Counted from the stretch's first letter, positions 9,650 to 19,239 are shown. The stretch: DNA of 64,000 bases from Frankineae bacterium MT45 (GCA_900100325.1 LT629697.1:1116001-1180000); one strand, 5' to 3'. Notes: generated from the letters alone by a model not told the origin. Program-made: numbers and translations.

Positions 9650-9712
9650 CTTCGGGTGATTGGTGACAGTGTTTCGGCTGATGGGTTACACCTACTTCGG
9701 GTGATTGGTGAC
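9650..9712 (+). repeat. 18-bp direct repeat behind tRNA-Thr
   Basis: CTTCGGGTGATTGGTGAC occurs exactly at 9650-9667 and again at 9695-9712, 45 bp apart start to start. It does not match the tRNA 3' end, so it is not a simple attachment-site duplication. Function is unknown. Confidence 0.8.
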
Positions 9713-9749
9713 TCTCCCGGTTTCAGGGAGATGTCTGGGTCCGCGCAGC

Positions 9750-9755
9750 TACGCT
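9750..9755 (+). promoter_or_regulatory. Leaderless-type -10 element (TACGCT)
   Basis: TACGCT, six bases, then the ATG at 9762. This supports that start over the GTG at 9705. Confidence 0.45.
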
Positions 9756-9761
9756 CTTCGG

Positions 9762-10235
9762 ATGGCGACGGCAATGCGCAGACCTGCGAGACGTATCAAC
9801 CGGATGGCTGCAGCAGTGTTGGTCGCAATCGTGGCGATAGTCCTATTCTTCGCGCTCCGTCAAATTTCGGAGAATCGGCGAATCAATCACGCGCGATCGT
9901 TGGCTCACGGTAAGGCTCAGCAAGTCGCTGAGTCGTATATCCACGACCTGACGACGAGGTTGGCGCATGGTCCAACCTCGGTAAAGCCGCCTCCGGAATC
10001 GGGCCTGCTGGGGACGAGCGTCGTTCCAGCCGGGTCGACATCAACTCTGTACTTCAGTAGCGGCCAGCTCTACCTAGCCAGTGGTATCGATCCGATGGAA
10101 ACAGAAACTATCTGCTACGCAGCCAAATTCGATCTGGGGCACCATCCTCCGGTCAGTTCGCTCAACGAACTCGCCTGCGCCAAGATGCCCGACGGGTCCG
10201 GATCTTTTGACGACGTAATACTTCGCCCCAACTGA
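9762..10235 (+). CDS. Hypothetical single-pass membrane protein
   Basis: The 157-residue product has an Arg-rich N-terminus, one membrane segment (AAAVLVAIVAIVLFFAL, about residues 16-32) and an extracytoplasmic domain with two cysteines (ICYA and LACAK) that could form a disulfide. No family is recognised. Base composition is visibly less GC-rich than the core genes, and it lies directly behind a tRNA gene, so recent acquisition is possible. The start is chosen from the leaderless -10; an upstream GTG at 9705 would add 19 residues. Confidence 0.6.
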   Translation: MATAMRRPARRINRMAAAVLVAIVAIVLFFALRQISENRRINHARSLAHGKAQQVAESYIHDLTTRLAHGPTSVKPPPESGLLGTSVVPAGSTSTLYFSSGQLYLASGIDPMETETICYAAKFDLGHHPPVSSLNELACAKMPDGSGSFDDVILRPN

Positions 10236-10311
10236 GTCAGTAGTCGCCATCATCGGCCCAACCCGCCGACACTAAGACGTGTTATGCCGACGCTCGGACG
10301 AGCGAGGAGCA

Positions 10312-10875
10312 CTAGCTGGTACGCGTTGCTTGCCAAGGTTCTAAAGGCTCGACGGGTGCGATGTTCGACCTCGCCCGGATCGCTGCGAATACACCGCCGG
10401 CGCCGATAAGGATGTATCCAACCAGCGCCAGCCAGAACCCGGCATGGACTGCAACTCTCACCCCGTCCGGTCCGGAAGGGGAATCGTGCACGTCGAGCGT
10501 GGCGAACCCAACCCGGGCGACAGCTGAGACGACGAGCACTCCGGCCAAGATCCCACCTGTCGCGGCGGCCACCCAACGGGCACGAGACCCGGAGGAAGCA
10601 GCGACGACGCTCGCACCGACGCAGGCAGCGAACAGTATCCAAGTGACCAACGAGTGCTGCCGCCCAATGTTCGGCGACACCACCATCATCACTCCAGCGC
10701 TGTCGCTGTTGCCCAGCGCGGACAGATCGGGAATCACGTTCGGCCCGACAAATGTGTACCACCGCAGTCCGGCGAGCGAAACTAGCGCAAGCACAGCGCC
10801 GACGAAGATACTTACCGAGCCGGCCAGGCGGAGACGAGGCGCGTCAGGGCTGGGGATCGCATCCGGGTTCGGCAC
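10312..10875 (-). CDS. Hypothetical four-helix membrane protein
   Basis: The 187-residue product has four predicted membrane segments (SVSIFVGAVLALVSLAG, VTWILFAACVGASVVAA, AATGGILAGVLVVSAVA and GFWLALVGYILIGAGGVFA), with an extracytoplasmic loop after the first helix. It resembles no enzyme or transporter that I recognise. The start is GTG at 10875. TACTCT ends five bases upstream and could drive a leaderless transcript. It is part of the less typical patch behind tRNA-Thr. Confidence 0.6.
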   Translation of the reverse strand: MPNPDAIPSPDAPRLRLAGSVSIFVGAVLALVSLAGLRWYTFVGPNVIPDLSALGNSDSAGVMMVVSPNIGRQHSLVTWILFAACVGASVVAASSGSRARWVAAATGGILAGVLVVSAVARVGFATLDVHDSPSGPDGVRVAVHAGFWLALVGYILIGAGGVFAAIRARSNIAPVEPLEPWQATRTS

Positions 10876-11108
10876 GCCCGAGAGTATGCAACACCGACGA
10901 TCAGACGGCGCGCTAGGACGAACGGCGGACAGGGCCGCCGGAGTTCCGTGTTCACCGGCGCAACAGCCTCGCGCACCGACCGCGGCGCCACCTCACGACG
11001 CCGTCCCACTCAGCTCTCGCTCATGTGCGTGCGTCTCGGGCCGATAGTCCGGTTTGAACCCTCCACCGTGGCGGGCCCGTACGTTTCCTCGAGAGGCAGT
11101 ACCCAGAA

Positions 11109-12596
11109 GTGTTGCGAACCATCAAGTTGACGGTCGGGCGCAAGCTCGTGCTCCTCGTGCTGCTCGGTCTGGGGACGGCCACCATCGTTGGTTGGGTCGG
11201 CTACTCCGGCCAGCGCACGCTCCACGAACTCGCCACCCAGAGCCGCACCCAGAACCTGCTTCCCGCCCGCACCCTGGGCGACCTGCGCGCCGGCGTCGTC
11301 GAGGCTGAACTGGTGAAGAGCGGCTACACGCCCAACGTGGAGCACGCCGCCGCGGCCAAGGTACTGGCCGCCGTCGCAAGCCTCAAAGCGGCCCAGATGA
11401 ACGGCGGGGAAGGCCCCGAACTCGACTACGTCACGTCGGCCTGGAACACCTACGCCAAGGATCAGAGCGAGCTCAACTTCGAGATCGTCCAGAGCCGCAT
11501 CGACGACCTCTCCGGCACGATGCTGGCCGACGCCGCAGCCGATCAGGCCACGGCCGACAGCACCTACCACTCGTCGACGACGCTGACGATCGTGGCCATC
11601 GTGCTGGGCGCGCTGCTGCTCGCCGCAGCCGGTGTCTTCATCTCACGCTCGATCCTCATCCCGCTGCGTCGCGCGGTCACTGTGCTGCGCCAGATGGCCG
11701 AGCGTGACTACACGGCTCAGGTCGAGGTGACGAGCAACGATGAGCTGGGTGAACTCAGCGAGGCGGTGAACACCGCAGTCGCCGACGTCCGCAACGTCCT
11801 CACCACGGTCTCCGGCCACTCGCAGCAGCTCGCCGGTTCGGCCCAGTCGCTCACCGAGATCGCCGACCAGCTGACCGGCAGCTCCGAGCAGACCTCCGGT
11901 CAGGCCGGTCAGGTCGCCGAGGCGATCAACCAGGTCGATGACAACGTCCAGATGATGGCCGGCGCCGCCACCGAGATGGACGCCTCCGTCCAGGAGATCT
12001 CCCGCAGCGCGGCCGAGGCATCGGGCGTGGCTCAGGACGCCGTCCGCACCGCGCAGTCCACCACCACGACGATCGCTCAGCTCGGCACGTCGTCGGAGGA
12101 GGTCGGCACCGTCCTCAAGCTCATCCAGACGATCGCCGGGCAAACGAACCTGCTGGCTCTCAACGCCACGATTGAGGCGGCCCGCGCCGGCGAGGCCGGT
12201 AAGGGCTTCGCCGTCGTCGCCACCGAGGTGAAGCAGCTCGCCGAGGAGACGGCCCGGGCCACCAGCGACATCTCGACCCTCGTCGACACCATTCAGAACG
12301 GCACCACGGCCGCCGTCGCCGCCATCGGCGAGGTGAGCCAGACGATCAACCAGATCAGCGACTACCAGTCGACGATCGCCGCCGCGGTCGCCGAGCAGAG
12401 TGCCACCACCGCCGAGATGAGCCGATCGATCTCGCAGATCGCCGAGGGCACCGGCACGGTGAGCGTCAACATGAGTGAGCTCTCGGAGGGGACGACGACC
12501 ACCGCCACCGCCGCCCGGGCCACCGGCAAGTCGGCCGACGAACTGGCTGGCCTCGCGGTCGAGCTCGACACCCTCACCCGGCAGTTCCGCATCTGA
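11109..12596 (+). CDS. Methyl-accepting chemotaxis protein
   Basis: The 495-residue receptor has membrane segments at about 10-33 and 152-175 that flank a small periplasmic four-helix-bundle sensor domain, then a HAMP domain ([21 protein letters not shown]) and a long signalling coiled coil. The hairpin tip shows the highly conserved [18 protein letters not shown] followed by [16 protein letters not shown]. It would control a CheA kinase, but no che genes are in the window. The start is GTG with GAGAGG upstream. Presence of such a receptor suggests motility or another Che-controlled output in this organism. Confidence 0.93.
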   Translation: MLRTIKLTVGRKLVLLVLLGLGTATIVGWVGYSGQRTLHELATQSRTQNLLPARTLGDLRAGVVEAELVKSGYTPNVEHAAAAKVLAAVASLKAAQMNGGEGPELDYVTSAWNTYAKDQSELNFEIVQSRIDDLSGTMLADAAADQATADSTYHSSTTLTIVAIVLGALLLAAAGVFISRSILIPLRRAVTVLRQMAERDYTAQVEVTSNDELGELSEAVNTAVADVRNVLTTVSGHSQQLAGSAQSLTEIADQLTGSSEQTSGQAGQVAEAINQVDDNVQMMAGAATEMDASVQEISRSAAEASGVAQDAVRTAQSTTTTIAQLGTSSEEVGTVLKLIQTIAGQTNLLALNATIEAARAGEAGKGFAVVATEVKQLAEETARATSDISTLVDTIQNGTTAAVAAIGEVSQTINQISDYQSTIAAAVAEQSATTAEMSRSISQIAEGTGTVSVNMSELSEGTTTTATAARATGKSADELAGLAVELDTLTRQFRI

Positions 12597-12929
12597 GATC
12601 ACCCGGATCCATTGCCAATTCATGGGGAGTGCGCTGGCACCCACTCCGAGCGGTGTGCACACTTGAAGTAGGCGCCTCGTCACGCTTGAGTGCCGTTGCG
12701 CCGTGCCGGCTGCACGGTGCTGGAATCGCCCAGAGGTGGGTCGAATATCCTGTGTCTGCGCTCGTCCATCGGCGTCACGGACGCTTGGTAAATTCGACAC
12801 GAACGCGGCGCCTGCAATGTCGGAGGTGTCGCCACGAGCATGAGACGGCTACCGCACGCTGCAGGCCAGGGCATTGACGAATGAGCCGGAAGTTCAGGTC
12901 CAGGCCCGACCACGGTAAGGAGCGCGCAC
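12597..12929. other. Intergenic region, no gene seen
   Basis: This 333-bp stretch between the chemoreceptor and the glycosidase holds no convincing ORF. A weak inverted repeat (GGAGTG at 12626 and CACTCC at 12642) may terminate the receptor transcript. The ribosome site of the next gene, AAGGAG, is at its end. Confidence 0.5.
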
Positions 12930-14018
12930 ATGTCGACAACGCGTGACTTCGTGCCCGCGCAGCCCGAGCCGCACGGCCAGCCGACGCAGCAGACCCAGCC
13001 GACGCAACAGGGCCAGCCGGCGCAGCAGACCCAGGGGCGCCTCCGGGTACCACCACCGGCCATCCGCAATCCCGGCACCACCGCTCACCCGGGCGCGACG
13101 GCCTACCCGCGGGCACCTCTGCCGCCTGAAGTGTCGAGTGAGCTACGCACCTCGCCGCCGCGCCGCACGCTCTGGCTGGTCGCCGTTCTCGCGCTACTGC
13201 TCGCGGCGCTTGTCGTCTCCCGCCAGGTGAAGTCCGACCACGACACCGTGCCAGCGACTAGTGACGCCATGCCGGTCGGCAATCTGCCGGGGTGGACGCA
13301 GGTCTTCGCCGAGGATTTCACCAAACCGGCCCCGCTCGGCACGTTCTCCCGTACCTACGCGAGCAAATGGACGGGTTACAACGGCGCCAATGACACGTCC
13401 AAGCAGGGCACCTACCGTCCGGACAAGGTGCTCTCCGTGCACGACGGAATGCTCGACATGTACCTGCACACCGAGGGCGGGGAGCACCTGGTCGCGGCAC
13501 CCGCTCCGCTCGTCGGCGGCCGTTCCTCCAGCAAGCGATTCGGCTCCGGCCCGGGCTCCGACGGAGGCCAGACCTACGGCCGGTACAGCGTGCGGATGAG
13601 GGTCGACCCGGTCTACGGCTACAAGATCGCCTTCCTGCTCTGGCCGGACAGCACACGCTGGCCCGACGACGGCGAGATCGATTTCCCGGAGATGAATCTC
13701 GACGGCACGATCAATGCGGGATCCCTCTACGCCCAGCCGGCCACCGCATCCAACCCCAAGGGTGTGGTCGCCTACCAGCACACCGGCGTCTCGTTGGCCG
13801 ACTGGCACACCGTCACCATCGACTGGACTCCGGGGAAGGTCGTCTTCTACATCGACGGAACGGTCGTCTTCACGAACACGACGCAGGTACCGCACAAGCC
13901 GATGCACTGGATTCTTCAAGCTGAGACGAACCTCGACGGAACCGAACCGACGAACGACACGGCGGCCGGCCATATCGACGTCGACTGGGCAACCGTCTAT
14001 AAATACACGCCGAAATAG
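12930..14018 (+). CDS. Membrane-anchored glycoside hydrolase family 16 protein
   Basis: The 362-residue protein has a Gln/Pro-rich cytoplasmic tail with QPTQQ-type repeats, one membrane helix at about 80-97 (TLWLVAVLALLLAALVV) and an extracytoplasmic GH16 beta-sandwich. The catalytic signature is DGEIDFPEM with nucleophile Glu249, Asp251 and acid/base Glu254. The family cleaves beta-1,3/1,4-glucans and related polysaccharides; the specificity cannot be told. AAGGAG precedes the ATG. A strong hairpin terminator follows directly, so it is probably transcribed alone. The N-terminal anchor, rather than a cleaved signal, suggests a wall-remodelling or cell-attached role. Confidence 0.88.
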   Translation: MSTTRDFVPAQPEPHGQPTQQTQPTQQGQPAQQTQGRLRVPPPAIRNPGTTAHPGATAYPRAPLPPEVSSELRTSPPRRTLWLVAVLALLLAALVVSRQVKSDHDTVPATSDAMPVGNLPGWTQVFAEDFTKPAPLGTFSRTYASKWTGYNGANDTSKQGTYRPDKVLSVHDGMLDMYLHTEGGEHLVAAPAPLVGGRSSSKRFGSGPGSDGGQTYGRYSVRMRVDPVYGYKIAFLLWPDSTRWPDDGEIDFPEMNLDGTINAGSLYAQPATASNPKGVVAYQHTGVSLADWHTVTIDWTPGKVVFYIDGTVVFTNTTQVPHKPMHWILQAETNLDGTEPTNDTAAGHIDVDWATVYKYTPK

Positions 14019-14021
14019 CAG

Positions 14022-14061
14022 AACGCGGCTTCGAACGCCTGGTCAGGCCCGAAGCCGCGTT
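14022..14061 (+). terminator. Hairpin terminator of the GH16 gene
   Basis: AACGCGGCTTCG and CGAAGCCGCGTT form a perfect 12-bp stem around a 16-base loop, starting four bases after the stop codon. Confidence 0.85.
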
Positions 14062-14333
14062 GCCGCTGCGTGGCGCACCGCTCTGGTGACCGGCGATGAT
14101 CGAAACCCCCGAATCGATCTCTGCCTGACGGCCGCGCGGATCCCCCGATCCCCGTCGACCGTCACATCCGCCGGTTCCCCCGAGCCGATCGGATTCTCTG
14201 TCACTCACTGTGATGCGCTCTTTGCCGTACCCCCCGGTACCGCGTAAGGACAATGTTTCCTCGGAAACTATTCGACGTCAAATTGAAACTGTGATTCGTC
14301 GAAAAAAGATTTCCAGCCCCGGACGAGCGGGAT

Positions 14334-14957
14334 TCAGGCCGCGCGCGAGCAGAACGCGAGTTGGATCATCTCGTCGCGCATCGTCTCGGCCGACTGGGCC
14401 GGATCGCCGAAGGTCTCCCGGTCGGTGAGCAGCAGGGCGTGGGCGGCGGTGTCGGCGAAACGGGCCGTCATCAGGTCGATCTCGGTGACGCCCGAGAGCA
14501 GCGGCCGCAGGTCGATCTCGGCGTCGACCCGGGGTACCAGCGCGGCCTGGACCAGTTGGGTTGCGAAGATCCGGTACCCGGCCTCGAAGGGACGCTCGCG
14601 GGCGTCGTCGTCGACATAGGCGAGCATCAGCGCGGTGGCGGCGTCCAGAAGTTCGCGCCGGGCGTGCAGGTCCTGATGGGCCCACCAGACCAGGCTGATC
14701 GCGTAGACGGTCGCGGACTCGGCCAGCTCGTCCGGCTTCGGGATCTGGCGCGCGAACTCGAGATCGGTCTGGTCGGTCGGATTGGCCCGGCTGTGGGCTC
14801 GCGCCGAGAACGCGTGCACGGCCGCGCCGATGAGCGAGCGTTCGGCCAATTCAGGGGTGACGACGGGAACGATCATGAGCACCTCGCGCGCGTGGACATG
14901 CCGACTGGATAGAGCCGTGACGGCAGTCCGGACCGCGCTGTCGAGAGAACTCGCCAC
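14334..14957 (-). CDS. Hypothetical protein, helical, unknown function
   Basis: The 207-residue product is rich in Ala, Leu and acidic residues and looks fully alpha-helical and cytoplasmic. It resembles the ligand domain of a regulator in composition, but no helix-turn-helix is present at the N-terminus. GTG at 14957 gives the longest form; ATG at about 14876 (MIVPVVTPELAERS) is an equally credible start. The 270 bp on its downstream side, before the GH16 terminator, include an AT-rich tract (about 14250-14315) but no gene. Confidence 0.5.
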   Translation of the reverse strand: MASSLDSAVRTAVTALSSRHVHAREVLMIVPVVTPELAERSLIGAAVHAFSARAHSRANPTDQTDLEFARQIPKPDELAESATVYAISLVWWAHQDLHARRELLDAATALMLAYVDDDARERPFEAGYRIFATQLVQAALVPRVDAEIDLRPLLSGVTEIDLMTARFADTAAHALLLTDRETFGDPAQSAETMRDEMIQLAFCSRAA

Positions 14958-15022
14958 GTTCGAACAATCTGATGCTAACGCTCATATCGGCAGGTTTCCG
15001 GGGAGCTTGAACGCCACGCGGG

Positions 15023-15847
15023 TCAGCGCGGCCCGGGAAGCTCCACCCGCTGGCCGAGCGCGAGCAGGTGGGCCCGCGTCTGCGGCTGGCTCGCGGCCAG
15101 GGCGGCGACGAAACGCGACCCCGGCTCCTGGCAGAGGCGCCGGAAACTCGTTGGATGGGCCCGGCGCAGCCCGGTGGGCCAGTAGGTACCGAAGTGGATC
15201 GGGACCGCGTCGCGGGCACCGACCCGCTGCACCGCCTCGCAGGCCTGCTCCGGGTCGAGGTGCTCATCGCCCAGCGTCGGCCCCCATCCGCCGACGGGCA
15301 CGACGGCGACCTCCACCGGGCCAATCTCACGCATGCCGTCGAAGAGCCCGGTGTCACCGGCGAACCAGACACGGGGCGCGTCGGCGTCCACCGACCCGAG
15401 TCGGTATCCGAGTGCGGTGGCCCGGAAGCGCGACCGCGGAGCCCGTCGCCCATCGTGCGCGGCCGGCACCGCCTCGATTCGTACTCCGCCGACGGTGATG
15501 CTCTCGCCGACGTCGATCTCCTCGAAGCGTTCGGCCAGCTTCGGCTGCGCTCGGGCCACCGCTGCCGAAGCGCCGCGCGGGGCGATGACCCGGGTGCTCG
15601 GTGGCAGCTCGGCCAGCGACGCGGTGTGCAGGTGGTCGCGATGCAGATGCGAGATCACCACGACGTCGGCCCGGCGCGCGTCGGGGACCGGAACCGGACC
15701 ACCGACCCGACGCAGATGCGCCAGCCGCGTCGAGAAGAGCGGGTCGGTGAGCACCCGGCAGCCGGCGAGTTCGATCGTGGTGCTCGCATGCCCCCACCAG
15801 GTGACCGACAGGTCGTCACCACGTGAGCGTGGGCTCGGGCCGCTCAT
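15023..15847 (-). CDS. MBL-fold metal-dependent hydrolase (UlaG/RomA-like)
   Basis: The 274-residue protein has the metallo-beta-lactamase metal motif SHLHRDH, plus later metal ligands in AVPAAHDG, WFAGDTGLFDG and PIHFGTYWP. The layout with WWGHAST near the N-terminus is that of the NAPE-PLD/UlaG-like branch. These hydrolyse phosphodiester or lactone substrates; the substrate here is unknown. Its ATG overlaps the stop of the upstream phosphodiesterase gene by four bases (ATGA), so the two are translated together and may act on related phosphate-containing compounds. Confidence 0.88.
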   Translation of the reverse strand: MSGPSPRSRGDDLSVTWWGHASTTIELAGCRVLTDPLFSTRLAHLRRVGGPVPVPDARRADVVVISHLHRDHLHTASLAELPPSTRVIAPRGASAAVARAQPKLAERFEEIDVGESITVGGVRIEAVPAAHDGRRAPRSRFRATALGYRLGSVDADAPRVWFAGDTGLFDGMREIGPVEVAVVPVGGWGPTLGDEHLDPEQACEAVQRVGARDAVPIHFGTYWPTGLRRAHPTSFRRLCQEPGSRFVAALAASQPQTRAHLLALGQRVELPGPR

Positions 15848-18111
15848 CGCGTGGCGGCTTCGCTGCGCCGGGCGAAGGTGTTGGCCGCATCATCGCCACT
15901 GCGGGGGAGACGGGCGACCAGGACGTCGTGCACCTGACGCCCGCTCAACGGTGCGGCGGCCGGGACGTCCCAATCACTCGGGTGGATGAAGACGGCGTCG
16001 GTCTGCCCCCCACCGAGACCGCCGTGCGATCCGACCAGTTCCTCGAAGGCGACCACCTCGGCCGTCGACGGGTCGAAGCGTCCGAGCAGCACCAGATCCC
16101 CGACGTGCTCGCGGGCGAAGAGGGCAATGACATCGGCCGCCGCCGACGCGCCGAAGACCTCCAGCGGGTCGTCGCCCTCGCCGCCGCTCGTCGTGGCGTC
16201 GCTCTGCACGCGCCGCCAGCCCTCGGCTCCGACGGCCAGCAGGTCGCCCTCGGCTGAGGTCGAGCGCAGCAGCACCACCCCGATCTGCGGGCACTGCGCC
16301 AACCCGTCGATGAGGCGCGGATGGCGGCGACTGATCTCCTCGGCGGTGGCCACACCGGGATGATCGGCCAGGTACAGGTGGGCCAGGCTTCCACTCGCGG
16401 CCACCACGACACCGGTGGGTGGACCCGTCTCCGGCTCGGGTGCCGCCGACTTCCCTGACTTGCCTTCGCCGAGGGTCACCTGCTTGCCGGCCCGGCGAGC
16501 CGCCCGCGACTCTTTCGCTCCAGCGGTTGTGCTCTCCGCGGGTGGCGGTTCGGCCACCGGGGCGCCGGCGCCCTTCGACCCGAAATCAGAGGTCGATCGG
16601 GTGACGGCCCGGGCGGCCACGTTCGTGGAGCGGGCCACCCCGGTGAGCAGCAGGTTGGCCGGTCCCCAACGCTCCGCCGGGGCGGAGTCGGCGCCGGCCG
16701 CGTCGGCGTGGTCGGTCGCCGCCTCCGGTGCGTCGCAGAGCGAGTCGACGAGCGCGTGCAGCGGCCCGCCGGTCAGCTGGTCGAAGGTGGCGCCCTGCGC
16801 CTGCCCGTGGTCGGAGACCACGACCAGGGTGTACTCGTGACCCGTCGCCGTGACGACGTCGGCGAAGAAGCGCAGCAGACGGTCGAGGCCGTCCAGGATG
16901 CGCATCGACTCGGGACGGCTCGGCCCAGCGTGATGCGCCACCTCGTCGTAGTCCAGGAAATCGACGTAGATCACCGGCGCGCCGCGGGCGATCTGCTCGG
17001 TGACGAGTGCGACGTTCAGGTCCCGCAGCAGTGCGGTCGTGACCGCTCGCAGCAGGGCGAAGAGCCAGCCCCGTCGCACCCGGGGCTCGACCCGGCGGCG
17101 GCGCTGCCGGCGCCCTTGGTAGATCTCGGTGATGATGACGCCGACGAAGACGACCAGCGAGTGGAGCAGGCCGCCGGCGGTGGTGGCGAAGGAGGCGAAG
17201 CCGCGGGTGGTGCGCGGTGGCAGGCGGGCGTCGCTCATGGTCAGCAGGTTCGTCGCCGCGCCGCCGGAGAAGAGGTTGGAGATGCTCACCCCGCCGTCGG
17301 TGAGCAGGGCCCCGCTGTGGTTAAGGCGCTGGTCGAGTTCGGCCGCGTCCCGCGGGTGGTTGGCCACCATCAGGCGAGCCGACTCCTTCTCGTACCAGCG
17401 GAAGGAGGGGATCTGGGTGGTGTCTCCGTAGAGGAGGACGGCCTGCCCGGCCGGCGTGGTGGCCGGCAGCCCGGTGTGCCAGCCGCGCAGGGTGTGCGTC
17501 CCGCTGCGCAGCCAGGTCGAGAGCGTCGGCATGGCTCCGGCGGTGATGGCCTGCCGCAGCACGGTCTCACCGACGCCGTCGAGCTGGATGATGAGGCTTC
17601 CCGGACCGCCCAACTCGGCCAAGCCGCGCTGCCGACGGGCCACCCGCACCGCCCGGCCGAGGAGCTGGGCCAGGAAGGAGTCCTCACTGCCCGCGTCGAA
17701 GAGCCAGTTCACCAGCGCGGCGACGATGGCCGCGCTCCACGAGACCAGGATGACCTGGGCCGTGCTGGCCAGCTGGATGTCGGGGGAGATGGCGATGGCG
17801 ACGCCAAGAATGATCGCCTGGCTGAGGATGCCGACGAGCAGCAATCCGAAGGAGCCGAGGAGGACGGCCAGGGTGAGCAGCAGCGGTCGCAGTAGGACGC
17901 CGATGCCGGCGACGAGAATGGCCAGCGTGAGTACGGGAATCGGGCCGGTCGCCTGCTCGCCGGGGAGGACGTAGAGGGCGATCCCGAGGGCGATGTAGGA
18001 GGTGATGATCGAGCGCAGCAACGCCCGCAGTTGGCGGCCGGTGGGGCGCCACGTGCGGGCGAGTTGACCGCCGACTCTGATCCGGTGACGCATCGAACCG
18101 GCGGAGGTCAT
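15844..18111 (-). CDS. Membrane protein with phage-holin-like N-terminus and alkaline phosphatase-type phosphodiesterase domain
   Basis: The 755-residue protein starts with four membrane segments (about 30-165) resembling the actinobacterial 'phage holin family' module. It continues with a type I phosphodiesterase/nucleotide pyrophosphatase fold: Asp in IIQLDGVGE, putative nucleophile Thr in LPATTPAG, metal ligands in YVDFLDYDEVAHHAG, VVSDHGQAQG and GSHGGLGGG. A further hydrophobic segment (LVVFVGVIITEIY) lies within the enzyme part. An insertion of about 110 residues rich in Ala/Lys/Glu (roughly 500-610) looks disordered. Substrate and side of the membrane are unknown. It heads a two-gene operon with the MBL hydrolase. 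The start is supported by a leaderless -10. Confidence 0.82.
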   Translation of the reverse strand: MTSAGSMRHRIRVGGQLARTWRPTGRQLRALLRSIITSYIALGIALYVLPGEQATGPIPVLTLAILVAGIGVLLRPLLLTLAVLLGSFGLLLVGILSQAIILGVAIAISPDIQLASTAQVILVSWSAAIVAALVNWLFDAGSEDSFLAQLLGRAVRVARRQRGLAELGGPGSLIIQLDGVGETVLRQAITAGAMPTLSTWLRSGTHTLRGWHTGLPATTPAGQAVLLYGDTTQIPSFRWYEKESARLMVANHPRDAAELDQRLNHSGALLTDGGVSISNLFSGGAATNLLTMSDARLPPRTTRGFASFATTAGGLLHSLVVFVGVIITEIYQGRRQRRRRVEPRVRRGWLFALLRAVTTALLRDLNVALVTEQIARGAPVIYVDFLDYDEVAHHAGPSRPESMRILDGLDRLLRFFADVVTATGHEYTLVVVSDHGQAQGATFDQLTGGPLHALVDSLCDAPEAATDHADAAGADSAPAERWGPANLLLTGVARSTNVAARAVTRSTSDFGSKGAGAPVAEPPPAESTTAGAKESRAARRAGKQVTLGEGKSGKSAAPEPETGPPTGVVVAASGSLAHLYLADHPGVATAEEISRRHPRLIDGLAQCPQIGVVLLRSTSAEGDLLAVGAEGWRRVQSDATTSGGEGDDPLEVFGASAAADVIALFAREHVGDLVLLGRFDPSTAEVVAFEELVGSHGGLGGGQTDAVFIHPSDWDVPAAAPLSGRQVHDVLVARLPRSGDDAANTFARRSEAATR

Positions 18112-18117
18112 CTGCAG

Positions 18118-18123
18118 ATCCTA
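18118..18123 (-). promoter_or_regulatory. Leaderless-type -10 element (TAGGAT) of the phosphodiesterase gene
   Basis: TAGGAT, six bases, then the ATG at 18111. Confidence 0.5.
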
Positions 18124-18264
18124 GTTGCCGGCAGGCCGGGTGGGAACGCAGTTGAGCCGGGATGGTTCAGCTCGATCGAGCGTGAACGACCCCGGCTCTA
18201 CGGTGACGCGATAGGGCGGTGGTTCTACCGATAAACGGTGGAGCTACTGCAGGATTGTGGCGGC

Positions 18265-18501
18265 TCAGCAGGCCGGGCGCAGCTGCTCGTCGAGCTGGGC
18301 GAGCTGGCGGCGGGCGGCGTTGTGAGCCAGGATCGCCTCGTGGAGGCGGTCGCAAGCTGCGGTGATCCACGCGTCGACGCCACTCTGGCGTGCTTCGTGC
18401 AGGGCGACTTCGGCCTGGTACATGCGCTTCTCGGCGTCACTCAGTCGGACCGCTGCGGGTAGGTAGTCGGCCTCGGCGATGACGTGGGGTCTGGTCATCA
18501 T
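18265..18501 (-). CDS. Small helical hypothetical protein
   Basis: The 78-residue product is almost entirely alpha-helical with a heptad-like pattern (LSDAEKRMYQAEVALHEAR and HEAILAHNAARRQLAQLDEQL), suggesting a coiled-coil hairpin. No family is recognised. GAGGAG lies just before the double ATG (18501 or 18498). The 258 bp upstream, as far as the next gene, hold nothing convincing. Confidence 0.6.
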   Translation of the reverse strand: MMTRPHVIAEADYLPAAVRLSDAEKRMYQAEVALHEARQSGVDAWITAACDRLHEAILAHNAARRQLAQLDEQLRPAC

Positions 18502-18760
18502 GGCTCCTCATTCAGATCGTCTGCGTACTTGCTCTTATCGGCTCCGATGGTTTGCACCTGAGTCCTGTCTGAGCCTGCGCGTCGGTGGAGTGAAGGCCCG
18601 GACACTCTGTTCAACGACCGTGGCACGTGTGAGGTACGCGCTAATTTTGTCGTCGTCTAAGCAGACCCTCAGGCGGCCGAATTGATACATCCTGACCCGA
18701 TCGAAATTTGCCTGAGAACGTTGGTGCCCGCCGCTGGACGATCCGACGGAGCTAGGCCGC

Positions 18761-19216
18761 CTAGGCCGCCTGTGCGATACGGAACACTGGGAATCCCGGG
18801 GCGACCTCACTCAGCTTCTCCTCCGGGGAGTCGGCGTCGAGACCTTCGAAGAACATTCCGACCTCCCACTTCCAGGCGCGCAGGTACTCGCGCAGCACCG
18901 GCGCCTTGACGTCGTCACTCAGCTCGTCGGCGACGAACGCCTCGACCCGGCGCCCGATCTTCAACTCGCCGCCGCCGGCCGCCCGCAGATTGCGCACCCA
19001 CTGGGTCACACCGCGGGGCGCGACCAGGTACCGCTCGCCGTCGATGGTGAGCAGGTTGACCGGCGTGGAGCGCCACTCGCCGCTCTTGCGGCCGCGGACT
19101 CGCAGTTCGCGTGAGCCCTTCAGGCTGACGCCGAAGCGGGCCATCCGGCGCACGCCCCGATTGAAGACGTTGCGAGTGAACCAGCCGGGTTCGAGGTATC
19201 GCTGCTCGTTGGTCAT
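18761..19216 (-). CDS. Nitroreductase/deazaflavin-dependent oxidoreductase family protein (DUF385)
   Basis: The 151-residue protein matches the split-barrel F420-dependent nitroreductase (Ddn-like) family: the GWFTRNVFNRGVRRMARFG N-terminus, then GRKSGEWRSTPVNLLTIDGERYLVAPRG and WVRNLRAAGGGELKIGRR, where cofactor contacts are expected. Members reduce quinones or other electrophiles with F420H2, and cofactor preference varies. The start at 19216 is set by AGGAGG nine bases upstream. Two palindromic operators lie in the upstream region, so it is probably repressed by a TetR-type protein and induced by a small molecule. Confidence 0.88.
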   Translation of the reverse strand: MTNEQRYLEPGWFTRNVFNRGVRRMARFGVSLKGSRELRVRGRKSGEWRSTPVNLLTIDGERYLVAPRGVTQWVRNLRAAGGGELKIGRRVEAFVADELSDDVKAPVLREYLRAWKWEVGMFFEGLDADSPEEKLSEVAPGFPVFRIAQAA

Positions 19217-19239
19217 CGGGTCCTCCTGAAGTAGTTTGC

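Noticed and set aside
9535-9712. tRNA-Thr as an attachment site with the 18-bp repeat as att copies
   Set aside because: The repeat does not match any part of the tRNA and no integrase gene is present.
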